A DNA stretch of 64,000 nt. It comes from Alteromonas sp. KUL42. Lineage in GTDB: Bacteria > Pseudomonadota > Gammaproteobacteria > Enterobacterales > Alteromonadaceae. Position 1 is the stretch's first letter; the number at the start of each line of letters is the position of its first letter. Under the pieces are notes generated by a model that ran no database searches, was not told where the DNA came from, and was given only the letters and a program-made list of their open reading frames with translations. This document shows positions 28,713 to 38,822 of this stretch, in pieces. The position numbers were made by a program, and so were the translations under genes. Where the stretch lies: assembly GCF_006538325.1 (NCBI RefSeq), contig NZ_BJKK01000002.1, forward strand, positions 1 through 64,000, in the 5' to 3' direction.

Positions 28713-28751
28713 GTATTTTGCGCGTTGTAACACATATGGCGCGCAAAATAC
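28713..28751 (+). terminator. Hairpin after hutH
   Basis: This is a perfect 12-bp stem GTATTTTGCGCG / CGCGCAAAATAC with a 15-base loop, 34 bases after the hutH stop. There is no poly-T, so it may be a terminator of low efficiency or an mRNA 3' protector. Three CGTAAGT-containing imperfect repeats (28765-28800) follow before creA. Confidence 0.6.
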
Positions 28752-28831
28752 CTAAGCTTAAGGCGTAAGTAAAAAACGTAAGTTTAAAGCGTAAGTGAAA
28801 AGCTTAACGGGAAAGCATAAGGAAGAGTTGG

Positions 28832-29341
28832 ATGAAAAACGCATCAATATCACGGCCACGACGAGTGAAAGCAGGCGTAGCCTGTTTAATGGGCGCTGCA
28901 CTGTTAGGCATAATAGGGTGTAGTGACAGCGAAGTTGGTGATGTGTCGTTAGGGCTTTTCACTACCAAAGACATTAAAATTGACGCACTTCAAGACCCCG
29001 TTGTAACCGGAGTAACATGCCATATTTCCAGTATTGAAGCCGACTTGGATTTTTCCGACCCGTCAGACAGCTCTATTGCTTGCAGACAAACCGGCCCGAT
29101 TACCGCACAGATGTTAGCGGCTATCGATAAGTCAGATGCCGGTGAAGTAATATTCAAAAAGTCGAAAAGCGTGTTTTTTAAAAATATGAAGTTACGCCGC
29201 ATTTATGATGAAGCGTCGAAAACCCTTATTTACTTGTCATACAGCACAAAAGAAACCTCAGGCAGTTACAAGCATAGTCTTTCTACCGTGCCATTATGGG
29301 AAACCGCTGCTTTTTCACAGGCTGGTCAACCGAGCTCTTAA
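28832..29341 (+). CDS. creA: CreA family lipoprotein
   Basis: This 169-residue protein has a lipoprotein-type signal (LLGIIGC, Cys near residue 30) and the CreA family core: KDIKIDALQDP, VTGVTCHIS, IACRQTGPI, GEVIFKKSKSVFFKNMKLRRIYD and LIYLSYSTK. CreA is a periplasmic or envelope protein of unknown activity found widely in proteobacteria. It stands alone, without creBCD. Confidence 0.87.
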   Translation: MKNASISRPRRVKAGVACLMGAALLGIIGCSDSEVGDVSLGLFTTKDIKIDALQDPVVTGVTCHISSIEADLDFSDPSDSSIACRQTGPITAQMLAAIDKSDAGEVIFKKSKSVFFKNMKLRRIYDEASKTLIYLSYSTKETSGSYKHSLSTVPLWETAAFSQAGQPSS

Positions 29342-29399
29342 GTTTTACAAAAGCTTGTTAGTAGTTCACAGGGGCTGTGGTAAGCTGGAAGGCTAATGA

Positions 29400-30341
29400 G
29401 TGATTTCTGGAACCGTAGTGAGTCAAGAATTTGTAATAGGCATTGATGGTGGTGGCACATATTGTCGCGCTATGTTGCAAGATGCCGACGGAAATATTTT
29501 GGGCACAGGTGACGCTGGCCCAGCGAATATAATGACCAATGCACCACTGGCTTTAGCGTCTATTGTATGCGCCTGTGAAAATGCCATTGCCCACGCCACA
29601 ACACGCGTAAAGCACGAAATAGCGCTTACGGATGTCAGTGTTGTCGCGGGTTTAGCTGGGGCTAATATTCCTAAGGCAAAATCTTCATTTCTTTCTCTTT
29701 CGCACCCTTTTGCGCATCTTGATGTTATTAGCGACTTACATGCAGCGTGTTTAGGTGCTCACAAAGGTGCTGATGGCGTGTTAGTGATTTGTGGAACAGG
29801 GTCGGCAGGTACGGTTTATCGCAATGGCCGTTTCACCGACAAAGGTGGTTACGGGTTAACTGTTGGCGACAACGCCAGTGCCGCGTGGTTAGGGCAATCA
29901 GCGGTGAAATACACATTACTTGCATTCGACAATATCGAAAACAAGAGCGTGTTGTTTGAAAAGCTGTTAAGTCATTTATCGGTTAATTCTCCCCAACAAC
30001 TTATTCAAATGCTTTCTGGCTTTACCGCAGATGCCTACGGAAAACTTGCGCCTATTGTGATCACAAGTGCTGATGACGGATGTGAAAAATCCCGTGGGTT
30101 ACTGTCTGAAGGCGCAGGCTATTTAATTGCACTGACAAAAGCACTACTTAATGAAAGTGAAGACACGGTCGTCGATAATAAAAATGCCGCATTGCCGGTA
30201 TGTATGGTAGGCGGATTAGCCCATATCTATCGCCCATTTCTTGAAGACGCATTTTCAAGGCGACTTTGCAATCCACACAGCGATGCACAGCAAGGCGCTA
30301 TCGACTTTCTTAGAAACAACCAATGTGTTGAGCTTGCTTAG
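29400..30341 (+). CDS. BadF/BadG-type sugar kinase, probably N-acetylglucosamine or glucosamine kinase
   Basis: This 313-residue ASKHA-fold kinase has the phosphate-1 motif VIGIDGGGTYCR and the conserved ICGTGSAGTVYRNGRF and GGYGLTVGDNASAAWLG segments of the proteobacterial amino-sugar kinase group. It probably phosphorylates GlcNAc or glucosamine from chitin or cell-wall turnover. The start is GTG at 29400 after GGAAGG; a second GTG at 29418 is possible. No nag or chitin genes are adjacent, so the substrate is inferred only from family. Confidence 0.8.
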   Translation: MISGTVVSQEFVIGIDGGGTYCRAMLQDADGNILGTGDAGPANIMTNAPLALASIVCACENAIAHATTRVKHEIALTDVSVVAGLAGANIPKAKSSFLSLSHPFAHLDVISDLHAACLGAHKGADGVLVICGTGSAGTVYRNGRFTDKGGYGLTVGDNASAAWLGQSAVKYTLLAFDNIENKSVLFEKLLSHLSVNSPQQLIQMLSGFTADAYGKLAPIVITSADDGCEKSRGLLSEGAGYLIALTKALLNESEDTVVDNKNAALPVCMVGGLAHIYRPFLEDAFSRRLCNPHSDAQQGAIDFLRNNQCVELA

Positions 30342-30370
30342 CTTTTTTAACACTACTTCATATAAAAGTA

Positions 30371-30396
30371 AGGCGAGTTCATAACCCGCCTTTTTA
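30371..30396 (+). terminator. Intrinsic terminator between convergent genes
   Basis: Stem AGGCGAGTT / AACCCGCCT (eight pairs, one mismatch) with a short loop is followed by TTTTT. It lies 30 bases after the sugar kinase and ahead of the 3' end of ybiT. Confidence 0.75.
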
Positions 30397-30432
30397 GTGC
30401 TATTTACGCAGCTACTATTTACGTAGCAACTT

Positions 30433-32084
30433 TTACTTAGCTTCTTTGTGCGCCAAAAACTCTTCGTAGTTGCCGTCGAAGTGGTTTAGCTTTTTGTCTT
30501 TTATCTCGATAACCTGCGTTGCCAATGACGACACGAATTCTCTGTCGTGGCTAACAAAAATCACTGTACCGTCAAATTTGTACAGGGCGTTGTTTAGCGC
30601 TTCAATCGACTCCATGTCCATGTGGTTAGTAGGTTCATCCATCACAAGCACATTGATGTCTTCAAGCATTAGCTTGCCAAACAGTAAGCGGTTTTTCTCA
30701 CCACCAGAGCACACTTGAACGCGTTTGTTGAAGTCGTCAGAGGTGAATAGCAAACGCCCCAACATTCCTTTTATTTGAAGATCGTCGTGTTTCGGGCTGC
30801 GCCACTGGCTCATCCATTCAAACATGGTGATGTCTTCTGCAAAGTACTTAGCGTTATCCTGTGGAATGTAACCAATGGCTGCGTTCTCCGCCCATTTGTA
30901 GCTACCTTCGGTAGGTTCAATGTCATTCACCAAACACTTCAAAAAGGTAGTCTTGCCTGCGCCGTTTTCACCGATGATCGCCAAACGCTGACCCGCTTCT
31001 AACAACAAGTTTGCATTGCTAAAAAGCGGTAGTTCAGGGTAACTATGACCTAGCTCTTCTAATGTAATCGCCAAGCGGTGAAGTTTTTTGTGCTGCTTAA
31101 ATACAATATAAGGCTTACGGCGGCTTGATGCTTTTACTTCAGCAAGCTCAATTTTTTCTAAACGACGAGCACGTGACGTAGCTTGCTTGGCTTTTGATGC
31201 ATTGGCAGAGAAACGGGCGACGAAGTTTTGCAGCTCTTCAATTTCGGCAGACTTTTTCGCATTTTCTGCGTGAAGTTGTTCTTGTACCAGCATGGCTGCT
31301 TGAATGTAGTCGTCGTAGTTACCAGGGTAGATACGCAGTTCGCCGTAATCGATATCGGCCATATGAGTACATACAGAGTTAAGGAAGTGTCTGTCGTGAG
31401 AAATAATAAGCATGGTCGATTTACGCTTATTAAGCTCATCTGCCAGCCAACTAATGGTGTAGATATCCAAGTTGTTGGTTGGTTCGTCAAGTAACAGAAT
31501 GTCTGGCTCAGCGAACAAGGCTTGTGCTAACAGCACACGTACTTTTTACCCGGTGCTACTTCGCTCATCGGGCCGAAGTGGTAACTCTCATCAATACCCG
31601 CTGAGTTAAGGATATCACCGGCTCTTGCTTCTGCAGTATAGCCATCCATTTCTGCGAACTGGGTTTCAAGGTCTGCCACGCGCATACCGTCTTCTTCGGT
31701 CATCTCTGCTTTGCTGTAAATAGCATCGCGTTCTTGCTTAACTTCCCACAGTTCGCGATCGCCCATGATCACTGCATCAACCACGCTAAACTCTTCAAAT
31801 GCGAATTGATCCTGGCTAAGAATACCTAGCTTGGTGCCTGGCGCCATCGACACGTTCCCCGCAGACGGCGTTAGCTTGCCGCTAAGAATTTTCATGAAGG
31901 TTGACTTGCCGCAACCGTTCGCGCCAATCAGGCCATATCGGTTGCCATTGCCGAACTTAGCAGAGATATTTTCAAATAGTGGCTTAGAGCCAAATTGCAT
32001 GGTGATATTTGCAGTGGTAATCAAAACAGGTATCCAAGAGGGTAAATCGTAAGAAGAGATGCTGACGAGATGAACCATCAACAT
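30433..32084 (-). pseudogene. ybiT: ABC-F ATPase YbiT, frameshifted
   Basis: This soluble twin ABC-F ATPase is of the YbiT type, which acts on the ribosome rather than in transport. The N-terminal part (32084-31527) holds Walker [10 protein letters not shown]; the C-terminal part (31536-30433) holds the first Walker [12 protein letters not shown], then the second Walker [10 protein letters not shown], signature [14 protein letters not shown] and [10 protein letters not shown]. The frame breaks in SEVAPGKK: the AAAAAG run (about 31542-31547) would need one more A to continue as [12 protein letters not shown], the family sequence. The family start is probably internal, at [11 protein letters not shown]. 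All functional motifs survive, so the break may be a read error. Confidence 0.88.
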
Positions 32085-32164
32085 AATAAAGCGCGCGCAC
32101 TATAAGGAATTGCGCTCTATATGTCGAGGGAATTTTGAACAGTAGGTTAGTTTTTTGCGGCTTC

Positions 32165-33802
32165 CTAGGGCTTCTTTCGCAGTGTGTCAGCGATAAACGC
32201 TATAGCTGTAGGGTTTTTAAATGAATTGTGCGAGGAAGTGACAATAATGGTCTCTTGCGCATCAGGCAAATAGGCACTTGAATAATCAACCACAGAGTCA
32301 CTGATATTGACACAGTCAACTTGGGCTGTGCACGATAGCGCACTGGTCGAGCCAATTATCGAGTAGCTTTTTCCTTCTACGGGTAGTTCGGCAAGCGTGG
32401 TCATAAGCGGGTGATTTGGTCGTAGCACTTGTACACTGTCTGGGCCATGGTTTTGTAAAAAGGGCAGCATTGCCGCTGTTAATTTGTCAATTCCGACCTT
32501 TTGGATAAAACGCCCAAACAGGTTTCTAAAATTCGACGGTAAGCTTATAAGTGACGAGCCAATAGTACCAATAACACTATTAGTAACCTCTGAGCCTCGA
32601 TGAGGTGTATCTAAGAAGAATGCGGTATTTTCATCGAAAGTAGGGGAAAACAAAAATACATCGCGTAAATCTGCGTCTTCCTCTGAGGTTAATGTATCTG
32701 CTGGCGAAACGAAGGTGGCATCCCACAAGGCGTAATGGGGCTGGGTGGTGAGTAACTTGGTAATAATGCCGCCCATACTGTGCCCCACGAATACCGCACT
32801 CTTTCCGTCAATACCCAAACGTTTTACCAATGCGTTAAGGTGTTTTCTAACGCGCATCGCATTATAAAAAGGGGGAGGGCCTGACGGGTAATAAATATGC
32901 CATATCTGATATTGCTGGCTTAAGGTTTCATCGTTAAGTAGCGCCATTGTCAGGTAGCGCCAGATAAGTGGGTCGGAGTTTAAGCCGTGGATCATAATAA
33001 GCGGGGTTTTGGTGGTAGATAGTTCTCCAATGCTAAATACGCCCATTCTACTTTCTGCTTTTTCGGCATTCGTAAAACCAAGCCAGCTAAAATTATTGAT
33101 ATCCGCCACCTGAAGTAAACCTAAATATGCCGCGGCAGGTGAGTAACGAAACGTGTAATGGTTTTCACCAAAATTTGCTATTTGATGTGTTGATACCGGG
33201 GTAGCTTGCAGCGAAACATGCAATCGCAAACCTTGTAGCGTGATATCTGATACATAAATAGAGTAGGAAGAAAATTTACCTTCTAGCGGATAGTTCGGGT
33301 CGATATTGGCAAGATTGTCTGCTTTGTTATTTTGCCAGCTAACAGCGGCACTACCTAATTCGCCAAACACCTTGGGATATAACCGTTCTTCATTAGGCAC
33401 CATGCTGGATACTAGGAAAATATTACGCGGTCCGGAATAATTTACTTGAACTAGGTTGTGTGGTTTGTCGATATGCTGAAAAAGTTGCTCGATAGCATTG
33501 GTGTAATGCTTAAGTGCAAATTGTCGATTTTCATTACTTAATTGGGCATGGCCTAACAAGGTCTTTGTACAATGCAGTAATAATGTTACGCCCAATATTG
33601 TTGTGCGGTCCTGGGCTTCACAGTGACGTCGAAGCTGCTTTTGTGTAAAACCGCTTAAATCGGGTAGAACCCCATAACCATAAGCGTTTGATAAGGGAAT
33701 AGTGTCAGTTTTTTGGTGATAGAAATTGTGATTGCTGCAAGCGACAAGTAAGCAAAGTAACACCGTAACAGTTACTAATTTGACGCGATTGACTAATCCC
33801 AT
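32165..33802 (-). CDS. Alpha/beta-hydrolase lipoprotein
   Basis: This is a 545-residue lipoprotein from the ATG at 33802: the signal VTVLLCLLVAC has a lipobox Cys near residue 22. An upstream extension to 33859 has no signal-like start and is unlikely. The C-terminal half is an alpha/beta hydrolase with IHGLNSDP (oxyanion region) and nucleophile elbow VFVGHSMGG; a late DSS/SHNSF region supplies the His. It is probably an envelope-anchored lipase or esterase. The substrate is unknown, and it is divergent from the PA2779-like gene. Confidence 0.82.
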   Translation of the reverse strand: MGLVNRVKLVTVTVLLCLLVACSNHNFYHQKTDTIPLSNAYGYGVLPDLSGFTQKQLRRHCEAQDRTTILGVTLLLHCTKTLLGHAQLSNENRQFALKHYTNAIEQLFQHIDKPHNLVQVNYSGPRNIFLVSSMVPNEERLYPKVFGELGSAAVSWQNNKADNLANIDPNYPLEGKFSSYSIYVSDITLQGLRLHVSLQATPVSTHQIANFGENHYTFRYSPAAAYLGLLQVADINNFSWLGFTNAEKAESRMGVFSIGELSTTKTPLIMIHGLNSDPLIWRYLTMALLNDETLSQQYQIWHIYYPSGPPPFYNAMRVRKHLNALVKRLGIDGKSAVFVGHSMGGIITKLLTTQPHYALWDATFVSPADTLTSEEDADLRDVFLFSPTFDENTAFFLDTPHRGSEVTNSVIGTIGSSLISLPSNFRNLFGRFIQKVGIDKLTAAMLPFLQNHGPDSVQVLRPNHPLMTTLAELPVEGKSYSIIGSTSALSCTAQVDCVNISDSVVDYSSAYLPDAQETIIVTSSHNSFKNPTAIAFIADTLRKKP

Positions 33803-33953
33803 TTTAAACTCTTCATTTACTATAGTGTGTTTCTTAACTGACGTTAATTTACCTACCAAATCAACCTGTTTTCGTGTGCGAAGCCGTTTAGCTTAACTTG
33901 GCCTCATAGTTGCTAACTTTATACTTGCTAAGTATAAATGCGAAGAGGGAAAC

Positions 33954-34337
33954 ATGATGAAAAATATTAAATCAATTGCGATTGGTTGCTTTTCAGCGAC
34001 AGTGTTATTGGCGGGTAGTGTTCAAGCAAGTGCAATTAGCTCTGACACTGTTATGCAAACTCAAGCAGCGCAGTACAACAAACTGCAACTCATTGAGATG
34101 GTAAATCGTGCCGATGTTCAAGATAAATTAGTTAGCCTTGGTGTCGATAGCAGTGATGCGATTGCCAGAATCAACGGTATGACAGACGCAGAAATTGCGC
34201 AGTTAAATACTGAAATTAATGAAGCGCCTGCTGGCGGTATTGTTGGTGCGGTACTTACGGTCTTAGCTGTTATTGCTATATTAGATTTAGCTGGCGTGAC
34301 CGACGTGTATCCATTCATTCGCCCTATCAGTAATTAA
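33954..34337 (+). CDS. PA2779 family protein
   Basis: This small exported protein has 127 residues, with a signal peptide (to about QAS-A, residue 25), a helical middle (QLIEMVNRADVQDKLVSLGV) and a C-terminal hydrophobic segment (GGIVGAVLTVLAVIAILDLAG) followed by DVYPFI. This layout matches the PA2779 family, which in pseudomonads and relatives is next to a PA2778-type cysteine peptidase, as here (seven-base gap). Its role is unknown; the pairing suggests it is a substrate or partner of the peptidase. Confidence 0.8.
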   Translation: MMKNIKSIAIGCFSATVLLAGSVQASAISSDTVMQTQAAQYNKLQLIEMVNRADVQDKLVSLGVDSSDAIARINGMTDAEIAQLNTEINEAPAGGIVGAVLTVLAVIAILDLAGVTDVYPFIRPISN

Positions 34338-34344
34338 CACTAGC

Positions 34345-35398
34345 ATGCTGTGGATTAAAAGAGCCTGCTTAGCGGCAGGCTTTATGCTATTAATGGGCTG
34401 TCAGGCAACACCGCAGGCTGATAAATTGCGACAAGAAGGTTTTGTGTCACTGCCTCCTTCGCATACCATCGATACCGTTCCTTTTTCTAAACAGCAACAA
34501 TTTTATTGCGGGCCGACTACCTTGTCTGAGGTGTTTGGTTACTACGGTGTTGATGCAACACCGAAAGACATTGCGCCTAAACTTTTTATTCCCAACAAAG
34601 AGGGCAGCTTGCAATTGGAAATGGTGAGCGCCACTCGTCAGTATGGATTCTTGCCTTACACAGAGCGCGGAACTCTCTCTACAATTATGGCGCTGGTCAG
34701 CGACAATATTCCCATTATTGTTTTTCAGAATCTATCCATTCAAATACTTCCTCAGTGGCACTATGCCGTGGTGATTGGCTTTAACAGCCAAAAGGGCACA
34801 GTTACATTACACACGGGGGTGACGGAAAACCACGAGATGAGCCTTGAGTTGTTCGAACGCACTTGGGGACGTGGTAATTATTGGTATTTGGCACCAGTTC
34901 CGTCCTCGGTTTCGTCAAACAGTATGTCTGCTTACACGTATGTCAGTGCAGCCTATGACATGATGAAAGTGGGTAGCACTGAAACTGCTATTCAGTTTTT
35001 AGAAACCGCAACGAAGCAGTGGCCTTCGTATTGGCTGAGCTAGTTTTTTGCTGGCAAATCATTATCTAGAAAGCGAACCGAAAAGCGACTTAAGCAATGA
35101 GTTTGATAGTAACTCATCGAGTAACGAGAGCGGCAATATCGAGATTGACGGCACTAAAGCTAGACATTTGAATGCCAAGTTAAAAGAACACTCTGAAGAG
35201 AAAGCCATAACATGGTTCGAAAAAGGCTACGAGGTGGGTAAGCATCAGCAAGCGTATGTGCACAATTATGCGTATACATTATTTTCTCATGGTGAATTTG
35301 AGCATGGAGTACGAATACTAAATGAGGGGCTGACTCAGTTTCCTCATAACGTTCAACTTCTAGAATTAGCCAAACAATTCAACGTTGAGCTACGCTAA
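34345..35398 (+). pseudogene. PA2778 family C39-like cysteine peptidase with TPR tail, frameshifted
   Basis: The 34345-35043 part is a lipoprotein (MLLMGC, Cys19) with a C39-type papain-like core: catalytic Cys55 in FYCGPTTL, then EGSLQLEM and His139 in WHYAVVIG. The family continues into TPR repeats; here they lie in the next frame (about 35045-35398: LANHYLES ... HQQAYVHNYAYTLFSHGEFEHG). Deleting one base near 35035-35040 (CTGAGCTAG) would read through as WLASFLLANHYL. The catalytic domain is intact, so even the truncated protein might act. It is paired with the PA2779-like gene just upstream. Confidence 0.82.
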
Positions 35399-35671
35399 AT
35401 AGCGTTGAGTACCTTCGTGTTCAATACGCCTATTTCATTTAAAAAAGGGTAGATAAAACAATTGGTGTGGCTTTTGCGTATTCTTCTATCAAGGTGGCCG
35501 AAAACGGGTAACGCTGCCACACGAAAGCTAACCGCCTAAAGACGTTGGAATAAATTAGTGTAAGTTAAACCACTATACGCATTGCGAATAAATATTTAGG
35601 TAACGCAGTAAAATCAAAGGGTTAGTTTCTCATTTTTGAAATGCAATAAAACGAGTTAGGTTAAAAACTAC

Positions 35672-36797
35672 ATGAACATGGCGAACATTTTTGAAAATCA
35701 GCAAGTTGTTGCCATAGCAGGGTTAATTGCCCTTGTGGTGGTACTGTTCGTTGTGAAACGTCTTATTTTGGTGCGTTTGGAAGACAAGGCGCGCTCAGAA
35801 GCAAGCAGTATGTCAGATATCTATCGCGTGCTGGTGTTGTCATTAAATGCGCCCCTGAATTTACTCATATTCGTTATTTTTATCGCCGTGGTTAATCGTG
35901 TAGTAAGCATTTTTGATGTGAACGACGAGCTATTACTGCGAGTGCTGTCCATTGGTATCGACGCTGGCCTAATCATCACCTTATTCCTGTTTTTAGAGCG
36001 CTTTGTTACCTATTTATTGAGGCGGTATCAAGACCAATCTTCCATCGTAAAAAATACCAGTGGTATTGCCGGTGGCGCGGTTCGCGCTGTTTTCGCGGTA
36101 CTCGCTATTCTTATTATCTTAAGCACCATGGGCATTTCTATTACGCCAATTGTGGCGTCATTAGGTATTACTTCACTGGCAGTAGCCCTTGCCCTTCAAC
36201 CTACGTTAGAGAACGTTTTTTTCCGGTATTCAGTTGGTCATGGACAAGCCAATCCGCATTGGCGATTTCATTGAATTAGATTCCGGCGAGCAAGGCTTTG
36301 TTGAAAAAATAGGGTGGCGTTCAACGTGGGTACGCATGCTGCCCAACAATATTGTTATTGTGCCTAACAGTAAGTTGTCTAATTCAAAATTAATAAACTA
36401 TTACTACCCTGAGCGCGAACTGTCGGTGCCGGTGGAAGTAGGCGTTCACTACAGTTCAGACTTAGAGCACGTTGAAAAAGTGTGTTTGGAAGTAGCCGAA
36501 GATATTTTGCGTCATCACGAATACGGGGTTGATACCTACACGCCCTTTGTGTTGTTTCATACCTTTGATAACTCCAGCATTAACTTAACTGTGATGCTGC
36601 GTACACGGGAGTACTTTAATCGTTTCTTTATAAAGAGTGCTTTTATAAAGCAATTGAAAAAGCGCTTTGATGAAGAAGGCATTGTCATTCCATTTCCAAT
36701 TACGGCACTTAATCTTACTCAGGAAGGGGTTCAAGAAGGAGCCAAAGAAGGGGTAGTTCAGGCTCTACATGTGGCATCACAACCTAAAAAGGAGTAG
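35672..36797 (+). pseudogene. MscS-type mechanosensitive channel, frameshifted
   Basis: This small-conductance mechanosensitive channel homologue has N-terminal membrane helices (residues about 8-28, 55-80, 95-115) and the pore helix region SITPIVASLGITSLAVALALQPTLENVF in the first frame. The MscS beta domain (MDKPIRIGDFIELDSGEQGFVEKIGWRST) and C-terminal domain are in the next frame, open to 36797. Removing one T from the seven-T run near 36216-36222 gives LENVFSGIQLVMDKPIRIGDF, the family sequence, and about 374 residues. It is either a homopolymer read error or a broken channel. Confidence 0.9.
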
Positions 36798-36933
36798 CAA
36801 TAAAGTTTGTTGCTAATTTAATGCAACGAGAGTGTGGATGATGCAAGATGCCCCTGTTAAAGTCACCCGTAAAATAGCGGGCTATTCTACGGGTATTGGG
36901 ATTGATGTTTTAGCGCGCTTGGAATCTTCTCAA

Positions 36934-37821
36934 TCAGCCCAACTTCGGCAACTTACCAAATAGTTGAGACGACCACTTGTAACCTGCGTCAATCAATGTG
37001 TTGTCAGTGCGTTGTTTAGGGTAAACAAACCAATAGCCTGCCTCTATTTCAAACATTTGCTGAGTAAGGCGCTGTAGCTTTTGATTGTTTATCCAGTTGT
37101 TAACCGCTGGAAAAATGCCAAGTGCAATACCTACACCCATTTCAGCAGATTTAATAATTGAAAAGTAAGAGTCGCACACCACAACCTCTTTAGGAGCAAT
37201 GTTGGGAAACAGTTGTCGCCATTCTTTAATGCTCTCATCGGTAGAAAGAATAACCTGGTTATTCAATTGCTCTTCAAGGGTTCGCTGACTATCTATCTGT
37301 GAACTTGTGTAATTGGTTGAACAAATTGGGCTAACAGCCACCTTGCATAGCAGTTTTGCGTTTAACTCAGGCCAATCTCCATGTCCAAAGCGTATTGCTG
37401 CATCGGCAATGTTGGAATCAAAGTCGATGTATTCGGTGCCAGTAGAAATTCGCAACTCCGCATTCGGCTCTATCACTTTAAAATGCATATAGTTTGGAAT
37501 AAGGAGCTCTTGAGCAATAAAAAGGGGGGTATTTAAGCGCAACACACGTTTGTTAAACCGCCTATCAAACTCATTAAAGCTGCTGTGATAGTGCATCATC
37601 ATTGGCTGAATACTTTGACAATAAAACTTACCTTCATCGGTTAGCGTAAGCGTCGGGCCATTTCGCTTAAATAAACGCACACCCAAATACGCTTCAAGGC
37701 TTTTTATGTGTTGGCTCACCGCCGGCGGCGATACGCACAGGCGCTCAGCCGCTTTTCGAAAGCTCTTGTACTGGGCTGCATAATAAAAAACAGGTAACCA
37801 TTGGATAGGAGGTGGGTTCAC
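36934..37821 (-). CDS. LysR-family transcriptional regulator
   Basis: This 295-residue LysR regulator has an N-terminal winged helix-turn-helix (about 1-60: FRKAAERLCVSPPAVSQHIKSLEAYLGVRLFKR) and a periplasmic-binding-fold effector domain. The GcvA-like features YYAAQYKSFRKAAERL are typical of the family. It is divergent from the SDR gene over a 210-bp spacer, the usual LysR arrangement, so it probably controls the SDR/isomerase pair. The effector is unknown. Confidence 0.9.
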   Translation of the reverse strand: MNPPPIQWLPVFYYAAQYKSFRKAAERLCVSPPAVSQHIKSLEAYLGVRLFKRNGPTLTLTDEGKFYCQSIQPMMMHYHSSFNEFDRRFNKRVLRLNTPLFIAQELLIPNYMHFKVIEPNAELRISTGTEYIDFDSNIADAAIRFGHGDWPELNAKLLCKVAVSPICSTNYTSSQIDSQRTLEEQLNNQVILSTDESIKEWRQLFPNIAPKEVVVCDSYFSIIKSAEMGVGIALGIFPAVNNWINNQKLQRLTQQMFEIEAGYWFVYPKQRTDNTLIDAGYKWSSQLFGKLPKLG

Positions 37822-38031
37822 AGTATTCGCTCTTTACTCTTTTTGCTCTTAAGTCAGTTTTAGGTGTGTAGGTATTGATCTTAGATGCATCGATTTTTGA
37901 TGTTTAAGGATTAGTAAAACTTACCTTAAGTTAACAATAAATGAATTTTAAAAGCCGAATGGTCAGATTAACTTAACATCATTGTCGTTGCTAGTTGCTT
38001 TTAATTTATCGCCTAAAGTGGAGAGTTATTG

Positions 38032-38760
38032 ATGAAAGATAAGAAAGTGGCCCTAGTGGTAGGGGCGGGTGATGCCATTGGCAGTGCTATTGCCAAGGCT
38101 TATGCGCTGAAAGGTTTTACTGTATGTATGGCAAGGCGAAATGCACAGTCGGTTTCTGCCTATGCTGAAACGCTACAAGCAGAAGGTTTTGATGCTCATG
38201 GGTATGGCGTTGATGCCAGAAATGAAGAGCAGGTAGAGCAGTTATTTGCTGACATCGAGGCCAATATTGGTGCTATAGAAGTGGTGGTTTTTAATATTGG
38301 GGCAAATGTGCCCATGAGCATTTTCGACACAACTGCTAAGAAGTTTTACAAAATATGGGAAATGGCGTGCTTTTCGGGCTTTTTGGTGGGGCGTGAAGCC
38401 GCGCGCAAAATGATTCAGCGCAATAGCGGCACCATTATTTTTACCGGTGCAACAGCAAGCGTTCGTGGGGGCGCATCTTTTGGTGCATTTGCCAGCGCAA
38501 AACACGGGTTGCGAGCGCTTGCTCAGTCGATGGCACGAGAGCTTGGCCCGAAGAATATTCATGTTGCTCACGTCATTATTGACGCCGCTGTTGAAACACA
38601 GTGGATCAAAGATAATCACCCCGACTACGCAACACTGTCATCAAAAGATGGTGTGGTGCAGCCTGCAGATTTAGCTACAAACTATGTAATGCTGCACGAG
38701 CAACCCAGAAATGCGTGGACATTCGAATTAGACATACGTCCATGGGTAGAAAAATGGTAG
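38032..38760 (+). CDS. SDR-family protein with Phe in place of catalytic Tyr
   Basis: This short-chain dehydrogenase/reductase-fold protein has 242 residues, starting at the ATG at 38032, with GGAGAG upstream. The nucleotide-binding glycine motif is VVGAGDAIGSAIA, and NIGAN stands where NNAG is usual. The expected YxxxK active site reads F-ASA-K in FGAFASAKHGL, so the catalytic Tyr is Phe while the Lys remains. Classical oxidoreductase activity is therefore doubtful; I recall a subfamily with this FASAK pattern, but its reaction is not known to me. It is followed by the DsbA-like isomerase and probably controlled by the divergent LysR regulator. Confidence 0.85.
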   Translation: MKDKKVALVVGAGDAIGSAIAKAYALKGFTVCMARRNAQSVSAYAETLQAEGFDAHGYGVDARNEEQVEQLFADIEANIGAIEVVVFNIGANVPMSIFDTTAKKFYKIWEMACFSGFLVGREAARKMIQRNSGTIIFTGATASVRGGASFGAFASAKHGLRALAQSMARELGPKNIHVAHVIIDAAVETQWIKDNHPDYATLSSKDGVVQPADLATNYVMLHEQPRNAWTFELDIRPWVEKW

Positions 38761-38822
38761 GCCAAGGCTAGCCCTTTAAAGCAATAAATTAACCACTTAA
38801 CAAATAAAAAAGAGAATATTTA

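Noticed and set aside
36838-36963. 41-codon frame between mscS and the LysR gene
   Set aside because: It overlaps the LysR gene's 3' end, has no ribosome-binding site and resembles no known protein.
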